Of a DNA stretch of 64,000 nt, positions 1 through 24,810 are shown piece after piece (the stretch's first letter is position 1; every line of letters starts with the position of its first letter). This stretch comes from Nansenia antarctica. Taxonomy: Eukaryota > Chordata > Actinopteri > Argentiniformes > Microstomatidae. Both the position numbers and the translations under genes were made by a program. The stretch lies in assembly GCA_963989245.1 (NCBI GenBank), contig OZ022358.1:19576395-19640394 (forward strand). The letters run 5' to 3'. The notes beneath the pieces were generated by a model. It was not told the origin of the DNA and made no database searches. It worked only from the letters and a program-made list of their open reading frames with translations.

Positions 1-1150
1 AAGAAAAGTGTGCTTGCATCACAGAAATGGGAAAGAAGAAATGGAAAAACGAATCAATCAAGTTTTTAGGCTGCAACGGAGTGTATCCTACTGTTAGGGA
101 TAGGCCTAACCCTAACCTTTTCATGGCTCCCCAGTTCAGTGCCATTTACTGGTCTGCATGTCCGCTCTCTCCATCTGGGGCAATGTCGCAGCACTCCTAT
201 GCTGTGCTGCTCAATTGCACTTCATAACTGAAACATGTCACGAACAGCCAGGTCGAGATAATTAAAGGATAATCATTAAGCTAACAACCTGTTTGGATCG
301 AACACTTGACCTCTCGATGTAGCCTATTGCGGCATAACAGATCTCTCTGTTTATTTACATTATCTGTTTTCTATTGTTGGTAAATATGTACATACGTAAT
401 ATGTAAATACGTAAATAATAATAATTTTAATTTAAAAAAAACATATTAATATTGAAACTGTATATTATTAATTATTCATCTCTGAGTATTGGAGAAGGGG
501 TAGGATTAAATAAGTTTATGCTTCTTCCTGCTCCTTTTCGGACATGTTAAGTAAATAGTGTTTTTTGTTTTGTTTTGTTTAGTTTTTTCTTGTTTTTGTT
601 TAGTTTTTTCTTGTTTTTGTTTAGTTTTTTCTTGTTATAACTATTTCTTTTTTCACATGTTCGAAATAAAGCTTTCATTCATTCACTCTGTCGCTCACCA
701 CTTTATGAGTGACATCAAAACGGACGATACCATAGGCCTAATCGAGAGAGAGGGGGGGGGGGGGGGGGTAGCAACAAGAGGGTAAATAATAAACCACATC
801 AATGCCCCATAATAGGATGATATTATCTTATCGATCTCATCGTCATATCAACTACGTCGTGTTTATGGGCGGTGAGCAGCACTTGAACGCCCCCCACAGT
901 GAGGTAAGAGGAACGCCCCCCACAGTGAGGTAAGAGGGAATGCTCTCGGGTCTACTTGGAGATGCGTAAAGCCACATATGATGCCTCCTTTTTTTTAGTT
1001 CCGATCAAGACGACAATTTCACTCCACTGAAGCTGTACAAACTGAGAGCACATCGGGCTGCAGACGGCTGAGGACCTCACATGACAGACAGAGAGAAACT
1101 GTTTGAGTTTCGGTTGTTGCGCTGTTGTATGTAGGCGAGTTCGGTGAGGG

Positions 1151-1189
<39 letters not shown>

Positions 1190-1456
1190 TATTTTTTTAT
1201 TCAAATTGAGCAATTCAAATTCAAAGTCAGTAATTCAGATTCAGATTCTAGTGGCACAGATCTCTGCCCATAGATGAGCCACAGTGCATCTCGTCTGTTA
1301 GTCTCTCCGGCTCGGAGACAAGAAGGGGATTTAAGTGAATTAAGCACCGGGGGCAAATAGACAGCAGCTGTGCAGCCTTCGGCGAGGGAGGGAGGGAGGT
1401 GTTTGTATCTTCCAAGCCCGGGCTAAGAGAGGGGGGGGGAGGAGGAGGAGGGGAGA
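1..1456. other. Upstream flank of unc119, no gene recognised
   Basis: I see no exon with homology here. The stretch holds a short tandem array of a T-rich unit of about 22-24 bp (about 565-640), a poly-G run near 752-768, a duplicated 27-bp segment at about 883-940 and an (ATT)n microsatellite at about 1150-1190. The last 200 bases are GC-rich and purine-rich and could hold the unc119 promoter and 5' UTR, but no TATA box or other core element is convincing. Confidence 0.5.
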
Positions 1457-1537
1457 ATGAGCTATTATTGTACCAGCAGAGGCAACAGCCAGGACCCGTC
1501 CAGCAGCCAGCAGACGAGCCCGAACCCACCGGCGGCG

Positions 1538-13537
<12,000 letters not shown>

Positions 13538-13798
13538 GGACGACACTGGGATGACAGACTGAGGGACAGACAGACGGATGGATGTATGGAGAAACCTAGG
13601 GATCGTACCCACTGATCTCATGCTCCCCCGACCCCACCCCGACCCCCTCACATGGAGCAGTTAGTGTCTCCCACATCAGAGAACACCACTTAGGAGACAA
13701 GACCAGAAACCAGCTGCTGCGTGCGTGCGTGCGTGCGTCCATAGCTTGTCTGTGGTTGTCAGAGCCTGGGAACAAACACACCCACATACATGCTCCAA

Positions 13799-13833
<35 letters not shown>

Positions 13834-16800
13834 CAAGACACCACTAGGTCAAACACTGCCATTGATCCAATAGATGCCAGCATGTCAGGTGTATCAGTGA
13901 AATTAGCCGTGTTAACGTCAAAATTGGCCATACACGTGAATTGTGTAGATCTGCAAAAAAAAAAGATATGGCGGGTGGGGGAGTCTACGTATCATCCAAG
14001 TCATCTGCGAGTAGGCATTATACATTTTCTCTTGTGTGAGTGAATGTACTTCACCCCTGGGTCTAGTCTGCGAGCTAGCGTCTTCCTGTCTGCTCTGTCG
14101 GCTAAAGTCCGCCGCTGCTCGATAGACCGTCTCGTTGAAATAACTTGTAGCTGCTCCAGGCAGCGTTGAGAACACACCCACGACAAGCAACCTGTTTTCA
14201 AAGTCATTACGCGGGTGCGTTAGTTTAGCTTGCAAGCTGGCAAGCGCTAGCTAGGGGCAGGGGTGGGCTCAGACCACCAAAACGTGCATCATGGCCGATC
14301 CAAAACTATTTTTTTTCGGAATTGTTGATATTGTTGATATGCGCGTGTATGTTTCTTTATGGGTCTCTGTGTGTTTGTCTTTGTTTCTGCGTATGATATG
14401 AGTGTGTGTGTATGTATACTGTATGTGTTTGAATATATCTGTGTGTGAGTCAATAGCTTTAAGGTAATTGATCTTGAAATATAAAATATCAATCATTTCC
14501 CTGTCAATCTTTCCATCCGTTATGATTTTCTTTTGGTACACAGAGTATAATATGTCGGGTGTATAGACATTTACATTACATACATTTACAGTACTTCTCT
14601 ATATATGTTTAGATTATTTTTACAATGTCCGTAAGCTAGTGCATTTATATGGTAGCCAGTAGATGGAAATTCATTATGTTCTGGACCGACATCTACATTT
14701 TTCAAAGCTCTCAACTTTGACCGACCCAGCGGTATAAGGACATTTACCAGGGGAAAAAATAGAACATTGCCACATTGTTACCTTTGCATTCATATACCGA
14801 CCAGCAGACCTCTCCGGCAAGTCCTTTCCACATGACATTTGTGTTTGGTTATGACACTGTTATGACTGACTACATTACCAGCATTATGCAATTGTGGTTG
14901 GGAGGTATCCATGTTGATGTTTACTGTATTATTTTTTGTGTGCATTTTTTGTGTTTTTTGAAAATGTCTTCATAGGACAGAAAAGGGAATCTTGAAAGCT
15001 GCTTTGCAGTTCTTTTGTTAGGAATCATTTAGAAAAATGTTCCCTGGGTCTGAAAAGTAGGAAGTTTAAGCAACACTTGCTGATAAAAGATTTGTATTTT
15101 CTCTCTCTGTCTCTTTAATTGCTGTCTGTATTCTGTTTGTCTAGTTCTTTCTTTTTCTTTTTCCAACAGTCTTCTTTATTTCCTATGTTTTCTTTTCCAT
15201 CCCCCTCTCTCCATCTTACCCTCCTTCTCTGTCTCTCTCTGAGACTCATTCCAGTGAGGTAGGACCTGTGTGGATGGTGGTGTGGTTAGCAGCAGACAGA
15301 TGATGCTGTTACCAAGGATTTTCTAATCGGACACAGAGTCAGCTCTGACTGTCAGCATCACTTAGGATGCCTAACGTGACTTCCACTCCTTGTCTCCTTT
15401 CCTCCATGTGATCCACAGATATGGAAAAAACTCGAAAGGTCTAAGCAGATTTCCAGGATGCTTCCAACCACACTTTGCTTTCACCAGTCCTGTGTTTTCA
15501 GATCAGTTACGCTGTAGAGGAGGCAGTTCTAGGGGGCTGCAGTGTCTGCTGGATATTTATCTTCCTTGGGTCATCTAATATATATATATATTAGTTTAAT
15601 TAATAACATTGGACATGGAAAGAGTCGTAGCCTTTGTGTCCCAGGTTTGAGCCAGCTTCTGATTGAAAGGTATAGGGTTCAAATCCAGCAGACACTGCCA
15701 CACCATCAGACAAGTGTAGCATGAGAGGCTGTGGTGGACCCCACCATGACCTGACTCAGTCCAACAATGTTGAAATTGATGAACTTGAATGATGATGTTA
15801 GTCGAACATGTATAACAGATTTATTTATGATTGTGATTCATTCATGTCAAAATGATTTTTGAAATAAACTGATGAATATGTACATTTTTGACAGTTCAAA
15901 TGCAAAGTCTGGGCGAACAAAAAGAAATAAAGGTTTATGTGATTTTTAAAAATAACGATCCAATTTGTCTTTATTCTCACATTGAAGGGTGTGTGAGTGG
16001 CACTTACAGGATCTTGAAGTTGGCTGCGATAGTGAGTGTGATCAGTTTTCACCGATTACTTTTTGCTCAACAGGGTCACGTTCTGTAGCTTATGTATGAT
16101 AGTTCAGCTAGACACATATCAAGTAGATTAGAATAGGCTTATTATTCTTATGTGCTTTATACAACACATTTCTATCTGTACAATGAGTTCCTCTTGAAGG
16201 TGACCCAGCTGCCTTGAGGACTGGAATTGAGCACCACAGCCTGTGGTCTCTGGACATTGTTGCCAGATGGGATTGTTTTCCAGCCTAACCACAGTCTAAA
16301 AACCGCCCATTCTGATCATAAGTAGCCCAATTGGGCGGGAATACACCCAATCTGGCAACATTGTCTCTGGACTATTCTGAGTTCTGTTCTGTCTAAAGAA
16401 AAAAGAGGATAATAATAATAATAATAATAATGATAATAATGATAATAATGAAAGAGTATAGATGTAGGATGTGGAGATTAGGCCTTTGTATAAGACTAGG
16501 GTTAGAGATAGATCTCTCTTTACTGGGTTCCTAAAATGAGGCATGGGAGAAAATAGGAGAGACAAAAATGACCAGTTAGAAACTCATTACTCATTAAGAA
16601 GGTATTTATTTTACAAACACAAATGCAAATAGTTATATACAAATACATTTTAAGCTCCAGAAAACATGATAGTGAACAGAGTTGACAGATATCCTCTACT
16701 TGGACCTGATCACATTCTACCAGTAGTCTTCTTATTCAGAAGAGGAACTTCTGTGATCTTATGGTTGTAGAATGTAGAAACAACCAAACCATGCTACAAA

Positions 16801-17170
16801 ACAAACAACAACAACCTTTACACTATATCCATGAGATATCATGTGATACACAATAACAGAGGCTGTGCGACATACAGTATTCTGTGATCCCACAAGAGGA
16901 CCACAATAATAAATAAATAAATCTCAGATGTGCATTACGAACATACATTTATGGATGTCACAGAACGTCAGCTCAAGATAAGACAAAGAAGGTTCTAGTC
17001 ATCGGAGCAAAAGCTGAAAGAGAAAAACTGTCTGCATACTAAAAGACACCACACCCCAGGTTTGACTCCCATCTTCATTTTGAAACCCATATCAAGATTG
17101 TGACTAAAACATAAGGAACATTGATTAGGTGCAACCTTTTCTTTCTCACTGAAAGAAACCCTGAGATGCT
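13538..17170. other. unc119 3' flank, no gene recognised
   Basis: After the unc119 stop I find no exon. A (CA)n run lies at 13,801-13,830. Possible poly(A) signals (AATAAA) occur near 15,859 and 15,923 but their link to unc119 is unproven. A region near 16,400-16,450 is an (ATA/ATG)n microsatellite. The sequence is otherwise AT-rich and unstructured. Confidence 0.4.
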
Positions 17171-17175
17171 GAGAG

Positions 17176-17345
17176 ATGCATGCTTTTATTACCAGCAGGC
17201 TTAATCATTGTATGGCTCTCGTGTCTGGTCTACCAAAGGAAGCTATTGGTCAACTGCAAACCCATACTGAACTCAGCAGTCCTGACCAATATCAGACGAA
17301 GAGTTACACCAGTTTTACAGTCTCTGCATTGGTTTCCAAAAATGT
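17176..17345 (+). mobile_element. L2-like LINE fragment
   Basis: A short piece of ORF2 C-terminal region, split over frames: the phrase SRLNHC, LVSGLPKEAI, LQ and later RRVTPVLQSLHWFP correspond to the conserved 'SRLDYCN...LQ..QNAAAR...HI.P.L..LHWLP' block of L2 elements. Confidence 0.7.
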
Positions 17346-17639
17346 CCACAGCAGTGGCGGACTCAGGCTGTTTGAAAGGCAGGAGCGAAAAGAAAAAAAG
17401 TGCACCTACTGCACAACATGGGACCCCATCAGTGCACATGGTCAAGTTTAGACCATTGGAAGGGCAGCCAATAGGGCACATCCTCTAATTTTGCCACTCA
17501 AAAGGGCACTTTAGTGCAACGTTTTTCAACTGTGGGGGCACATGGTCTAATTTAGACCATTGGAGGGGCACCAATAGGGCACATCCTCTCATTTTCGCCA
17601 CTCAAAAGGGCATTTTTGCCACTCAAAAGGGCACTTAAA

Positions 17640-18555
17640 GACCTCTTGGGTTGCTTTCGCAGTATGTTTTGGGTCATTGTCTATCTGTACTGTGAAGCGC
17701 CATCCAGTCAATGTAGCTGAATTTGGCTGAATCTGAGCAGACAGTATATCCCCAAACACTTAAGAATTCACCTGGCTGCTTCTGTCTTCTTTTACATCAT
17801 CAATAAAAACTAATGACCCAGTGCCATTTGAAGCCATGCATGCCCATGCTATCACACTGCCTCCACTATGTTTTACAGATGATGTGGTATGCTTCGGATC
17901 ATGAGCCATTCCAAGCCTTCTCCATACATTTTTGGTACAGGTTGATCTTAGTTTCATCTGTCCAAAGGATGCTGTTCCAGAACTGGGATGGCTTTTTTAG
18001 ATGTTTTTTGTCTAATCTATCTTCTCTTTACGTTAGACTTAGATATATGCCTTCCTCCCAGAGACTGTTCTTCATTTGGCTGGATGTGAAGGGGTTTTTC
18101 TTTACCATGTAAAGGATCCTGCATTCATTCACCACTGTTGTCTCCCGTGGACGTCCCAGCCTTTTTGTGGTGCATTGCTCACCAGTGTGCTCTTTTCTTC
18201 TCCGAATGTACCAAACTGATTTGGCCACTCCTAATGTTCCTGCTATCTCTGATCGATTTCCTTTTTTTTGCAGCCTAAGCATGGCCTGTTTCACTTGCAT
18301 TGTGAGCTCCTTTGACCACATGTTGTGCAGAATAGCAACAGCTTCCAAATGCAAATGCCACACTTAGAATCAACTCAGTCCTTTTACCTGCTTAACCGAT
18401 AAAGAAATAAACAAGGAATAGCCCATACCTGTCCATGAAACAGCTTTTGGTCCCTTGAAAAAGAGGGGGCTACATATTAAGGAGCTGTAATTCCTAAGTA
18501 AACAGCTAAAATAAATAAAATGCTGTCAGTGTCGAAATATATATGGACCTAACTG
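17640..18555 (-). pseudogene. Second Tc1/mariner-like transposase, decayed
   Basis: Minus-strand segments include a helix-turn-helix part (SKELTMQVKQAMLRLQKKGN, then GVAKSVWYIRRRKEHTG and KRLGRPRETT; 18,028-18,340) and a catalytic part (KNVWRRLGMAHDPKHTTSSV, HSGGSVIAWACMASNGTGSL; 17,760-17,957). Stops and frame changes separate them. The family differs from the copy at 5,893-7,023. The outer end near 18,530-18,560 reads into an AT-rich terminus. Confidence 0.8.
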
Positions 18556-18586
18556 TGTGTGTATGTGTGTGTGTATATAGTATATA

Positions 18587-18627
<41 letters not shown>

Positions 18628-19130
18628 CTATTTATTCTACTTTATCTTTCTAAATAAAATACATTTTATAAAGTTTTAGAAAACATTGGCAAAGATGACT
18701 TCCAGACACAGGTTTCAACATTTTATTTACCTTGAAATAATAAGTTCCTCATCCGAGAACACAATATTATCATAGCAGGCCTACTAAAGAATCAGTTTAA
18801 GAAGACCAAAGGACAAAATACTGCATAACAATACACACTTTTAAAGTGCATATTATTTGGTCGACATGGAAAATATGATTGAGAATTTGAAAATATTAGT
18901 TAGTTTGGTTGGTTGGATGGGTGGATAGAATGTTAAATGTCCTCTCCTGATATCTAACCATTGGATTATTTTCTAGCCTTCAATCGTGCTATGATAGTTT
19001 GCTATCTTTAACTGATTTTAACTGATTTTGACCCACAAAAACTTGAATATTTCATAAACCATTCACAAAAACCTTCCATAAAGCAATAGCAACAAAATAT
19101 GCAAACAAAACCAAAACTAAACCGGTCACA
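18556..19130. other. AT-rich spacer with a dispersed repeat
   Basis: It holds a (TA)n run at 18,590-18,626. A segment at about 18,675-18,765 (AAACATTGGCAAAGATGA and TTCAACATTTTATTTACC) recurs at about 34,872-34,975 in the same orientation and so is a dispersed repeat. No gene seen. Confidence 0.5.
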
Positions 19131-20660
19131 TGTCGAAGTGTCATACAACAGGGGCAATTCAAAGTGCTTTACATACATTATTTAAAATTACAGCAAGAGG
19201 AGCATAAGAAAATAAAAATTACAATGAATAAAAGCAAATATAAGAATTAAATAGATAAAACATTTAAAAAGACAATAGTTAATGGAAAAAAGACATTGAT
19301 AGAAGTGTTTGTGTTTAATCATAACTGGTGCAAAACCTGAAGGTTTTTAGCTTAGATTTAAATATTTTAAGGGTTTGGGCCTGTTTGATTTCTTCAGGGA
19401 GTTTGTTCCAGGAGCATGCAGCAGCGTGACTGAAAGCTGCTGCACCGTGTTTTGTTTTTACTCTTGGAATTATTAGCTGATTTGTCTCAGCTGACCTTAG
19501 GGACCTTGCGGGAATATAGGGTGGGAGGAGATCTGATATGTATTTTGGTCCAAGACCATTTTGTGATTTGTATGTAATTACGGTAGGAGGATTTTGAATT
19601 CAATTCTCTGAGAGACTGGTAGCCAGTGCAGGGATCTCAGGATTGGTGTAATGTGTTCAAATGTCTTTGTTTTTGTTAGGACCCTAGCAGCGGCGTTTTG
19701 GATGAGCTGCAATTTACGAACAGCTCCTTCAGATAGGCCTGTTAGTAGACCATTACAATAATCAAGTCTACTCAAAACAAATGCATGGATGAGTTTTTCA
19801 AGGTCTTGTTTGGACATGAAACCTCTCATTCTTGTTATGTTTTTCAGATGATAGTAGGCTGATTTAGTTATCGAGTTTATGTGGCTGTTGAAGTTTAGAT
19901 CGGAGTCTAGAATTACACCAAGATTTCTGACCTGTTTTTTAGTGTGAAGAGAGAGAGAGAATCAAGTTTTGCACTGACTTTCGATCTTTTGTCAGGTGCA
20001 CCGAATACAATTATCTCTGTTTTGTCCTTGTTTAGTTGGAGGAAGTTTTGTGTCATCCAGGCGTTTATTTGCTCAATGCAATTACAGAGATTGTCAATGG
20101 GACTATAGTCGTTCGGTGAGAGGGCTATGTAGATTTGAGTGTCATCCACATAGTTGTGGTAGGCAATTTTGTTCTTTTTTATGATGTGTCCCGATGGAAG
20201 CATGTAGAGATTGAATAGAAGGGGGCCAAGGATTGACCCTTGGGGAACCCCACATGTCATTTGAATTTGGTCAGATACAAAGTTGCCAATGGAGATATAG
20301 TAGCTTCTGTCCTGTAGGTAGGATCTAAACCAGTTTAGGGCAGTGCCCGAAAGTCCTACCCAGGTTTTTAGTCTATCTATTAGAATGTCATGGTCTACAG
20401 TGTCAAAGGCAGCACTAAGATCTAGTAGTACCAAAACTGAGATTTTTCCGGAGTCTGTGTTTACGCGAATGTCATTAAGGACCTTAATAAGGGCCGTTTC
20501 AGTGCTATGTAGGGGGCGAAAGCCTGATTGAAAGTCATCAAAGAGATCATTTAGGGTCAAATAATTACTAAGTTGTTCGTGGGCAACCATTTCAATAATT
20601 TTTCCTGTACAGGGAAGGTTTGATATGGGTCTGTAGTTGTTTAGTACAAATGGGTACAAA
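19130..20660 (-). pseudogene. L2-like LINE reverse transcriptase, 5'-truncated
   Basis: A minus-strand frame at 19,913-20,659 reads a non-LTR reverse transcriptase: NNYRPISNLP, LDLSAAFDTVDHDIL, GVPQGSILGPLLFNLYM and the catalytic-box equivalent YVDDTQIY. The C-terminal region continues in another frame at 19,578-19,829 (LSRLDYCNGLLTGL, RKLQLIQNAAARVL, LRSLHWLPV). The 3' UTR ends near 19,140. The N-terminal endonuclease is missing and at least one frameshift is present, so it is inactive. Its 5' part (20,452-20,650) was later copied into the neighbouring tandem units. Confidence 0.88.
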
Positions 20661-20969
20661 TGGGTCTAGGCCGTTCTTTACAGCAAGTAATAGACATGTT
20701 TTTTTAAAGATGACAAGAATATTTAGTCTACAAGCTTTTAACCATAGATATTAGCGAGTTGTTTGTCTGAGTTTTCTGCCTGTAGTGACTTGCTGTGATA
20801 TGATAGGACAATTTCTATTTTGGGGCGTGGCTTAGCAATAGGTCCATTGAGAACATACTCAATATTATTATTATTATTATTATTATTATATTACATATTT
20901 GTAAAATGTTGTACCATCAGCTGTTGCAATGAAAATTGTACCATCAGCTGTTGCAATGAAAATTGTAAA

Positions 20970-21178
20970 TTGTAATTTAATTTTTGCCATTTAGCAGACG
21001 CTTTTAATTCAAAGCGACTTACAATTACGAATTACAGGGACATTCCCCCTGGAGTAACTGAGGGCTAAGTGCCTTACTCAAGGGCACACTAGTAGTGGTG
21101 TGGTTTCAGGCGGGATTTGAACTCACAACCTTCCGATCACAAGTCCAACTCACTATCCACTAGACCACCACTACCGCC
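20970..21178 (-). mobile_element. tRNA-derived SINE, only in duplication unit 1
   Basis: The inverted relative of the element at 10,058-10,258: it begins with the SINE tail (CATTTAGCAGACGC, CAAAGCGACTTACAATTACG) and ends with the reverse complement of the A box (ATCCACTAGACCACCACTACC). Absent from units 2 and 3, so it inserted after unit 1 separated from them. Confidence 0.88.
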
Positions 21179-21452
21179 AAATAGTACCATCAGCTGTTGC
21201 AGTAAAAATTGTACCATCAGCTTTCCTGTTCCTTGTGCCGAGCCATCCCACACCTGCACCAACTGCCGCTCTAGCCCCGGTTACAGCCGCTGTCATTAGA
21301 GAGAGCCCTCCTAGAGACCCCACACATCTGTCATTAGAGAGAGCCCTCCTAGAGGGAGACCACACACATCTGTCACTGTCCCACATACGAGATACAAACA
21401 CCCTTACATTACTAAATCATCAATGATTAATTTGTCTCTCTGCTCAGCTGCC

Positions 21453-21587
21453 ACTTACACACCTCCCGTACCTGTAGCCCCTTACACACCTCCCGTACCT
21501 GTAGCCTCTTACACACCTCCTGTACCTGTAGCCACTTACACACCTCCCGTACCTGTAGCCCCTTACACATCTCCCGTACCTGTAGCC
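21453..21587. repeat. 27-bp minisatellite, unit 1 (5 copies)
   Basis: Five copies of the 27-bp unit ACTTACACACCTCCCGTACC-TGTAGCC. On the minus strand it covers and follows the stop codon of the ISG12 last-exon copy. Confidence 0.95.
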
Positions 21588-21990
21588 ACTGTAGCCGTTG
21601 TAGCCGCTGTAGCCGCTGCAGCTCCTGAAAGCCCTGCGGCCAAACTTGCCACCCCTCCACCAACCGCCGCTCCAATACCTCCCACTGCTGCTGTAGCTGC
21701 TCCTGAAAGCCCTACAGCACCTGGGTTGACCACACACATATGTTACTGTCCCACATACAAGATATGAACACCCTCACATAACCAGATCCTTCCGTTGAAA
21801 AAGAAACAACAGCAAAACCAAACATCAATGGTATTAAGAAATAGGATCTAGTAAGATATAACATCACAAACATCACATTGTCTTTGTTTTATCATGAGAT
21901 TGTAGCTTTCTTCGTATTTACCTGCTGACTGTAGAAGGGCGACAGCACCTCCCGTCGCTACCCCACCTCCGCTAGCCACGGCCGCCGCAG
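21563..21990 (-). pseudogene. ISG12/IFI27-like terminal exons, partial copy 1
   Basis: Two minus-strand exon copies: last exon 21,563-21,720 (GAVGLSGAATAAVGGIG...; stop at 21,563) and the 3' part of the penultimate exon 21,922-21,990 (AAAVASGGGVATGGAVALLQ). The penultimate exon is cut at 21,990, where it joins LINE sequence, so no complete ISG12 reading frame is possible. Splice sites are still intact. Confidence 0.88.
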
Positions 21991-22200
21991 AGTCTGTGTT
22001 TACGCGAATGTCATTAAGGACCTTAATAAGGGCCGTTTCAGTGCTATGTAGGGGGCGAAAGCCTGATTGAAAGTCATCAAAGAGATCATTTAGGGTCAAA
22101 TAATTGCTAAGTTGTTCGTGGGCAACCATTTCAATAATTTTTCCTGTACAGGGAAGGTTTGATATGGGTCTGTAGTTGTTTAGTACAAATGGGTACAAAT

Positions 22201-22582
22201 AGCCCCGCGGTGGCGCAGCGGTCTAAGCATTAGCCTCTAGTGCAAGCTGCCCACCGGGGACTGGGATCGAATCCCGGTCTCGCCAGATCCGGATATGGCC
22301 GGGGCTCACAGGGAGCGGCATATTGAGCGGCCGCTCCCAAGGGGGGTATAGGACTATTTCCGGACAAGGATCCGTCGGGCAACACCGCCCCCGTCTGGTG
22401 CTGGAATAACGGTGTCGGGCTCGAGAAGCCAGACAGCTAGTCTGCCTGGCTATCTCCTCTGGGGCTGCCGGCCACGGGGTCGTGCGGCGGATCCTACGCA
22501 ATAGGCAGGGGATAATTGGATAATAGGTTGGGTTCAATTGGATACCAAATTGGGTGAAAAAGGGATCAAATCAGAAAAAAAA
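22201..22582 (+). mobile_element. tRNA-derived SINE with 10-bp target duplication (unit 2)
   Basis: The head TGGCGCAGCGGTCTAAGC and the B box GGGATCGAATCCCGGT are tRNA-like; an unusual GC-rich body of about 240 bp and a TTGGATAATAGGTTGGG-type 3' part follow. It is flanked by GGGTACAAAT on both sides (22,191-22,200 and 22,583-22,592). Unit 1 shows the empty site with a single GGGTACAAAT. Confidence 0.92.
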
Positions 22583-23164
22583 GGGTACAAATGGGTCTAG
22601 GCCGTTCTTTACAGCAAGTAATAGACATATTTTTTTAAAGATGACAAGAATATTTAGTCTACAAGCTTTTCACCATAGATATTAGCGAGTTGTTTGTCTG
22701 AGTTTTCTGCCTGTAGTGACTTGCTGTGATATGATAGGACAATTTCTATTTTGGGGCGTGGCTTAGCAATAGGTCCATTGAGAACATACTCAATATTATT
22801 ATTATTATTATTATTATTATATTACATATTTGTAAAATGTTGTACCATCAGCTGTTGCAATGAAAATTGTACCATCAGCTGTTGCGATGAAAATTGTACC
22901 ATTAGCTGTTGCAGTAAAAATTGTACCATCAGCTTTCCTGTTCCTTGTGCCGAGCAATCCCACACCTGCACCAACTGCCGCTCCAGCCCCGGTTACAGCC
23001 GCTGTCATTAGAGAGAGCCCTCCTAGAGACCACACACATCTGTCATTAGAGAGAGCCCTCCTAGAGGGAGACCACACACATCTGTCACTGTCCCACATAC
23101 GAGATACAAACACCCTTACATTACTAAATCATCAATGATTAATTTGTCTCTCTGCTCAGCTGCC

Positions 23165-23218
23165 ACTTACACACCTCCCGTACCTGTAGCCCCTTACACA
23201 CCTCCCGTACCTGTAGCC
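23165..23218. repeat. 27-bp minisatellite, unit 2 (2 copies)
   Basis: Two copies of the same 27-bp unit at the 3' end of the ISG12 last-exon copy. Confidence 0.95.
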
Positions 23219-23621
23219 ACTGTAGCCGTTGTAGCCGCTGTAGCCGCTGCAGCTCCTGAAAGCCCTGCGGCCAAACTTGCCACCCCTCCACCAACCGCCG
23301 CTCCAATACCTCCCACTGCTGCTGTAGCTGCTCCTGAAAGCCCTACAGCACCTGGGTTGACCACACACATATGTTACTGTCCCACATACAAGATATGAAC
23401 ACCCTCACATAACCAGATCCTTCCGTTGAAAAAGAAACAACAGCAAAACCAAACATCAATGGTATTAAGAAATAGGATCTAGTAAGATATAACATCACAA
23501 ACATCACATTGTCTTTGTTTTATCATGAGATTGTAGCTTTCTTCGTATTTACCTGCTGACTGTAGAAGGGCGACAGCACCTCCCGTCGCTACCCCACCTC
23601 CGCTAGCCACGGCCGCCGCAG
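23194..23621 (-). pseudogene. ISG12/IFI27-like terminal exons, partial copy 2
   Basis: Last exon 23,194-23,351 and truncated penultimate exon 23,553-23,621, practically identical to copy 1, with the same junction to LINE sequence at 23,621/23,622. It cannot form a full gene. Confidence 0.88.
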
Positions 23622-23831
23622 AGTCTGTGTTTACGCGAATGTCATTAAGGACCTTAATAAGGGCCGTTTCAGTGCTATGTAGGGGGCGAAAGCCTGATTG
23701 AAAGTCATCAAAGAGATCATTTAGGGTCAAATAATTGCTAAGTTGTTCGTGGGCAACCATTTCAATAATTTTTCCTGTACAGGGAAGGTTTGATATGGGT
23801 CTGTAGTTGTTTAGTACAAATGGGTACAAAT

Positions 23832-24231
23832 AGCCCCGCGGTGGCGCAGCGGTCTAAGCATTAGCCTCTAGTGCAAGCTGCCCACCGGGGACTGGGATCG
23901 AATCCCGGTCTCGCCAGATCCGGATATGGCCGGGGCTCACAGGGAGCGGCATATTGAGCGGCCGCTCCCAAGGGGGGTATAGGACTATTTCCGGACAAGG
24001 ATCCGTCGGGCAACACCGCCCCCGTCTGGTGCTGGAATAACGGTGTCGGGCTCGAGAAGCCAGACAGCTAGTCTGCCTGGCTATCTCCTCTGGGGCTGCC
24101 GGCCACGGGGTCGTGCGGCGGATCCTACGCAATAGGCAGGGGATAATTGGATAATAGGTTGGGTTCAATTGGATACCAAATTGGGTGAAAAAGGGATAAA
24201 ATCAGATTTATTTATTTTTTAATAAATAAAT
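23832..24231 (+). mobile_element. tRNA-derived SINE, unit 3 copy
   Basis: The same SINE as at 22,201, at the same position in the unit, with a different A/T-rich 3' tail (TTTATTTATTTTTTAATAAA). The shared position shows it was duplicated with the unit rather than inserted independently. Confidence 0.92.
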
Positions 24232-24810
24232 GGGTACAAATGGGTCTAGGCTGTTCTTTACAGCAAGTAATAGACATGTTTTTTTAAAGATGACAAGAAT
24301 ATTTAGTCTACAAGCTTTTCACCATAGATATTAGCGAGTTGTTTGTCTGAGATTTCTGCCTGTAGTGACTTGCTGTGATATGATAGGACAATTTCTATTT
24401 TGGGGCGTGGCTTAGCAATAGGTCCATTGAGAACATACTCAATATTATTATTATTATTATTATTATATTACATATTTGTAAAATGTTGTACCATCAGCTG
24501 TTGCAATGAAAATTGTACCATCAGCTGTTGCAATGAAAATTGTACCATTAGCTGTTGCAGTAAAAATTGTACCATCAGCTTTCCTGTTCCTTGTGCCGAG
24601 CAATCCCACACCTGCACCAACTGCCGCTCCAGCCCCGGTTACAGCCGCTGTCATTAGAGAGAGCCCTCCTAGAGACCACACACATCTGTCATTAGAGAGA
24701 GCCCTCCTAGAGGGAGACCACACACATCTGTCACTGTCCCACATACGAGATACAAACACCCTTACATTACTAAATCATCAATGATTCATTTGTCTTTCTG
24801 CTCAGCTGCC

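Noticed and set aside
14001..14235. Possible small gene downstream of unc119 on the minus strand
   Set aside because: No recognisable motif, no splice context and no conservation evidence; probably chance.
22201..22290. Functional tRNA gene
   Set aside because: The tRNA-like head has A and B boxes but is part of a longer SINE with target duplications and occurs twice in duplicated units.
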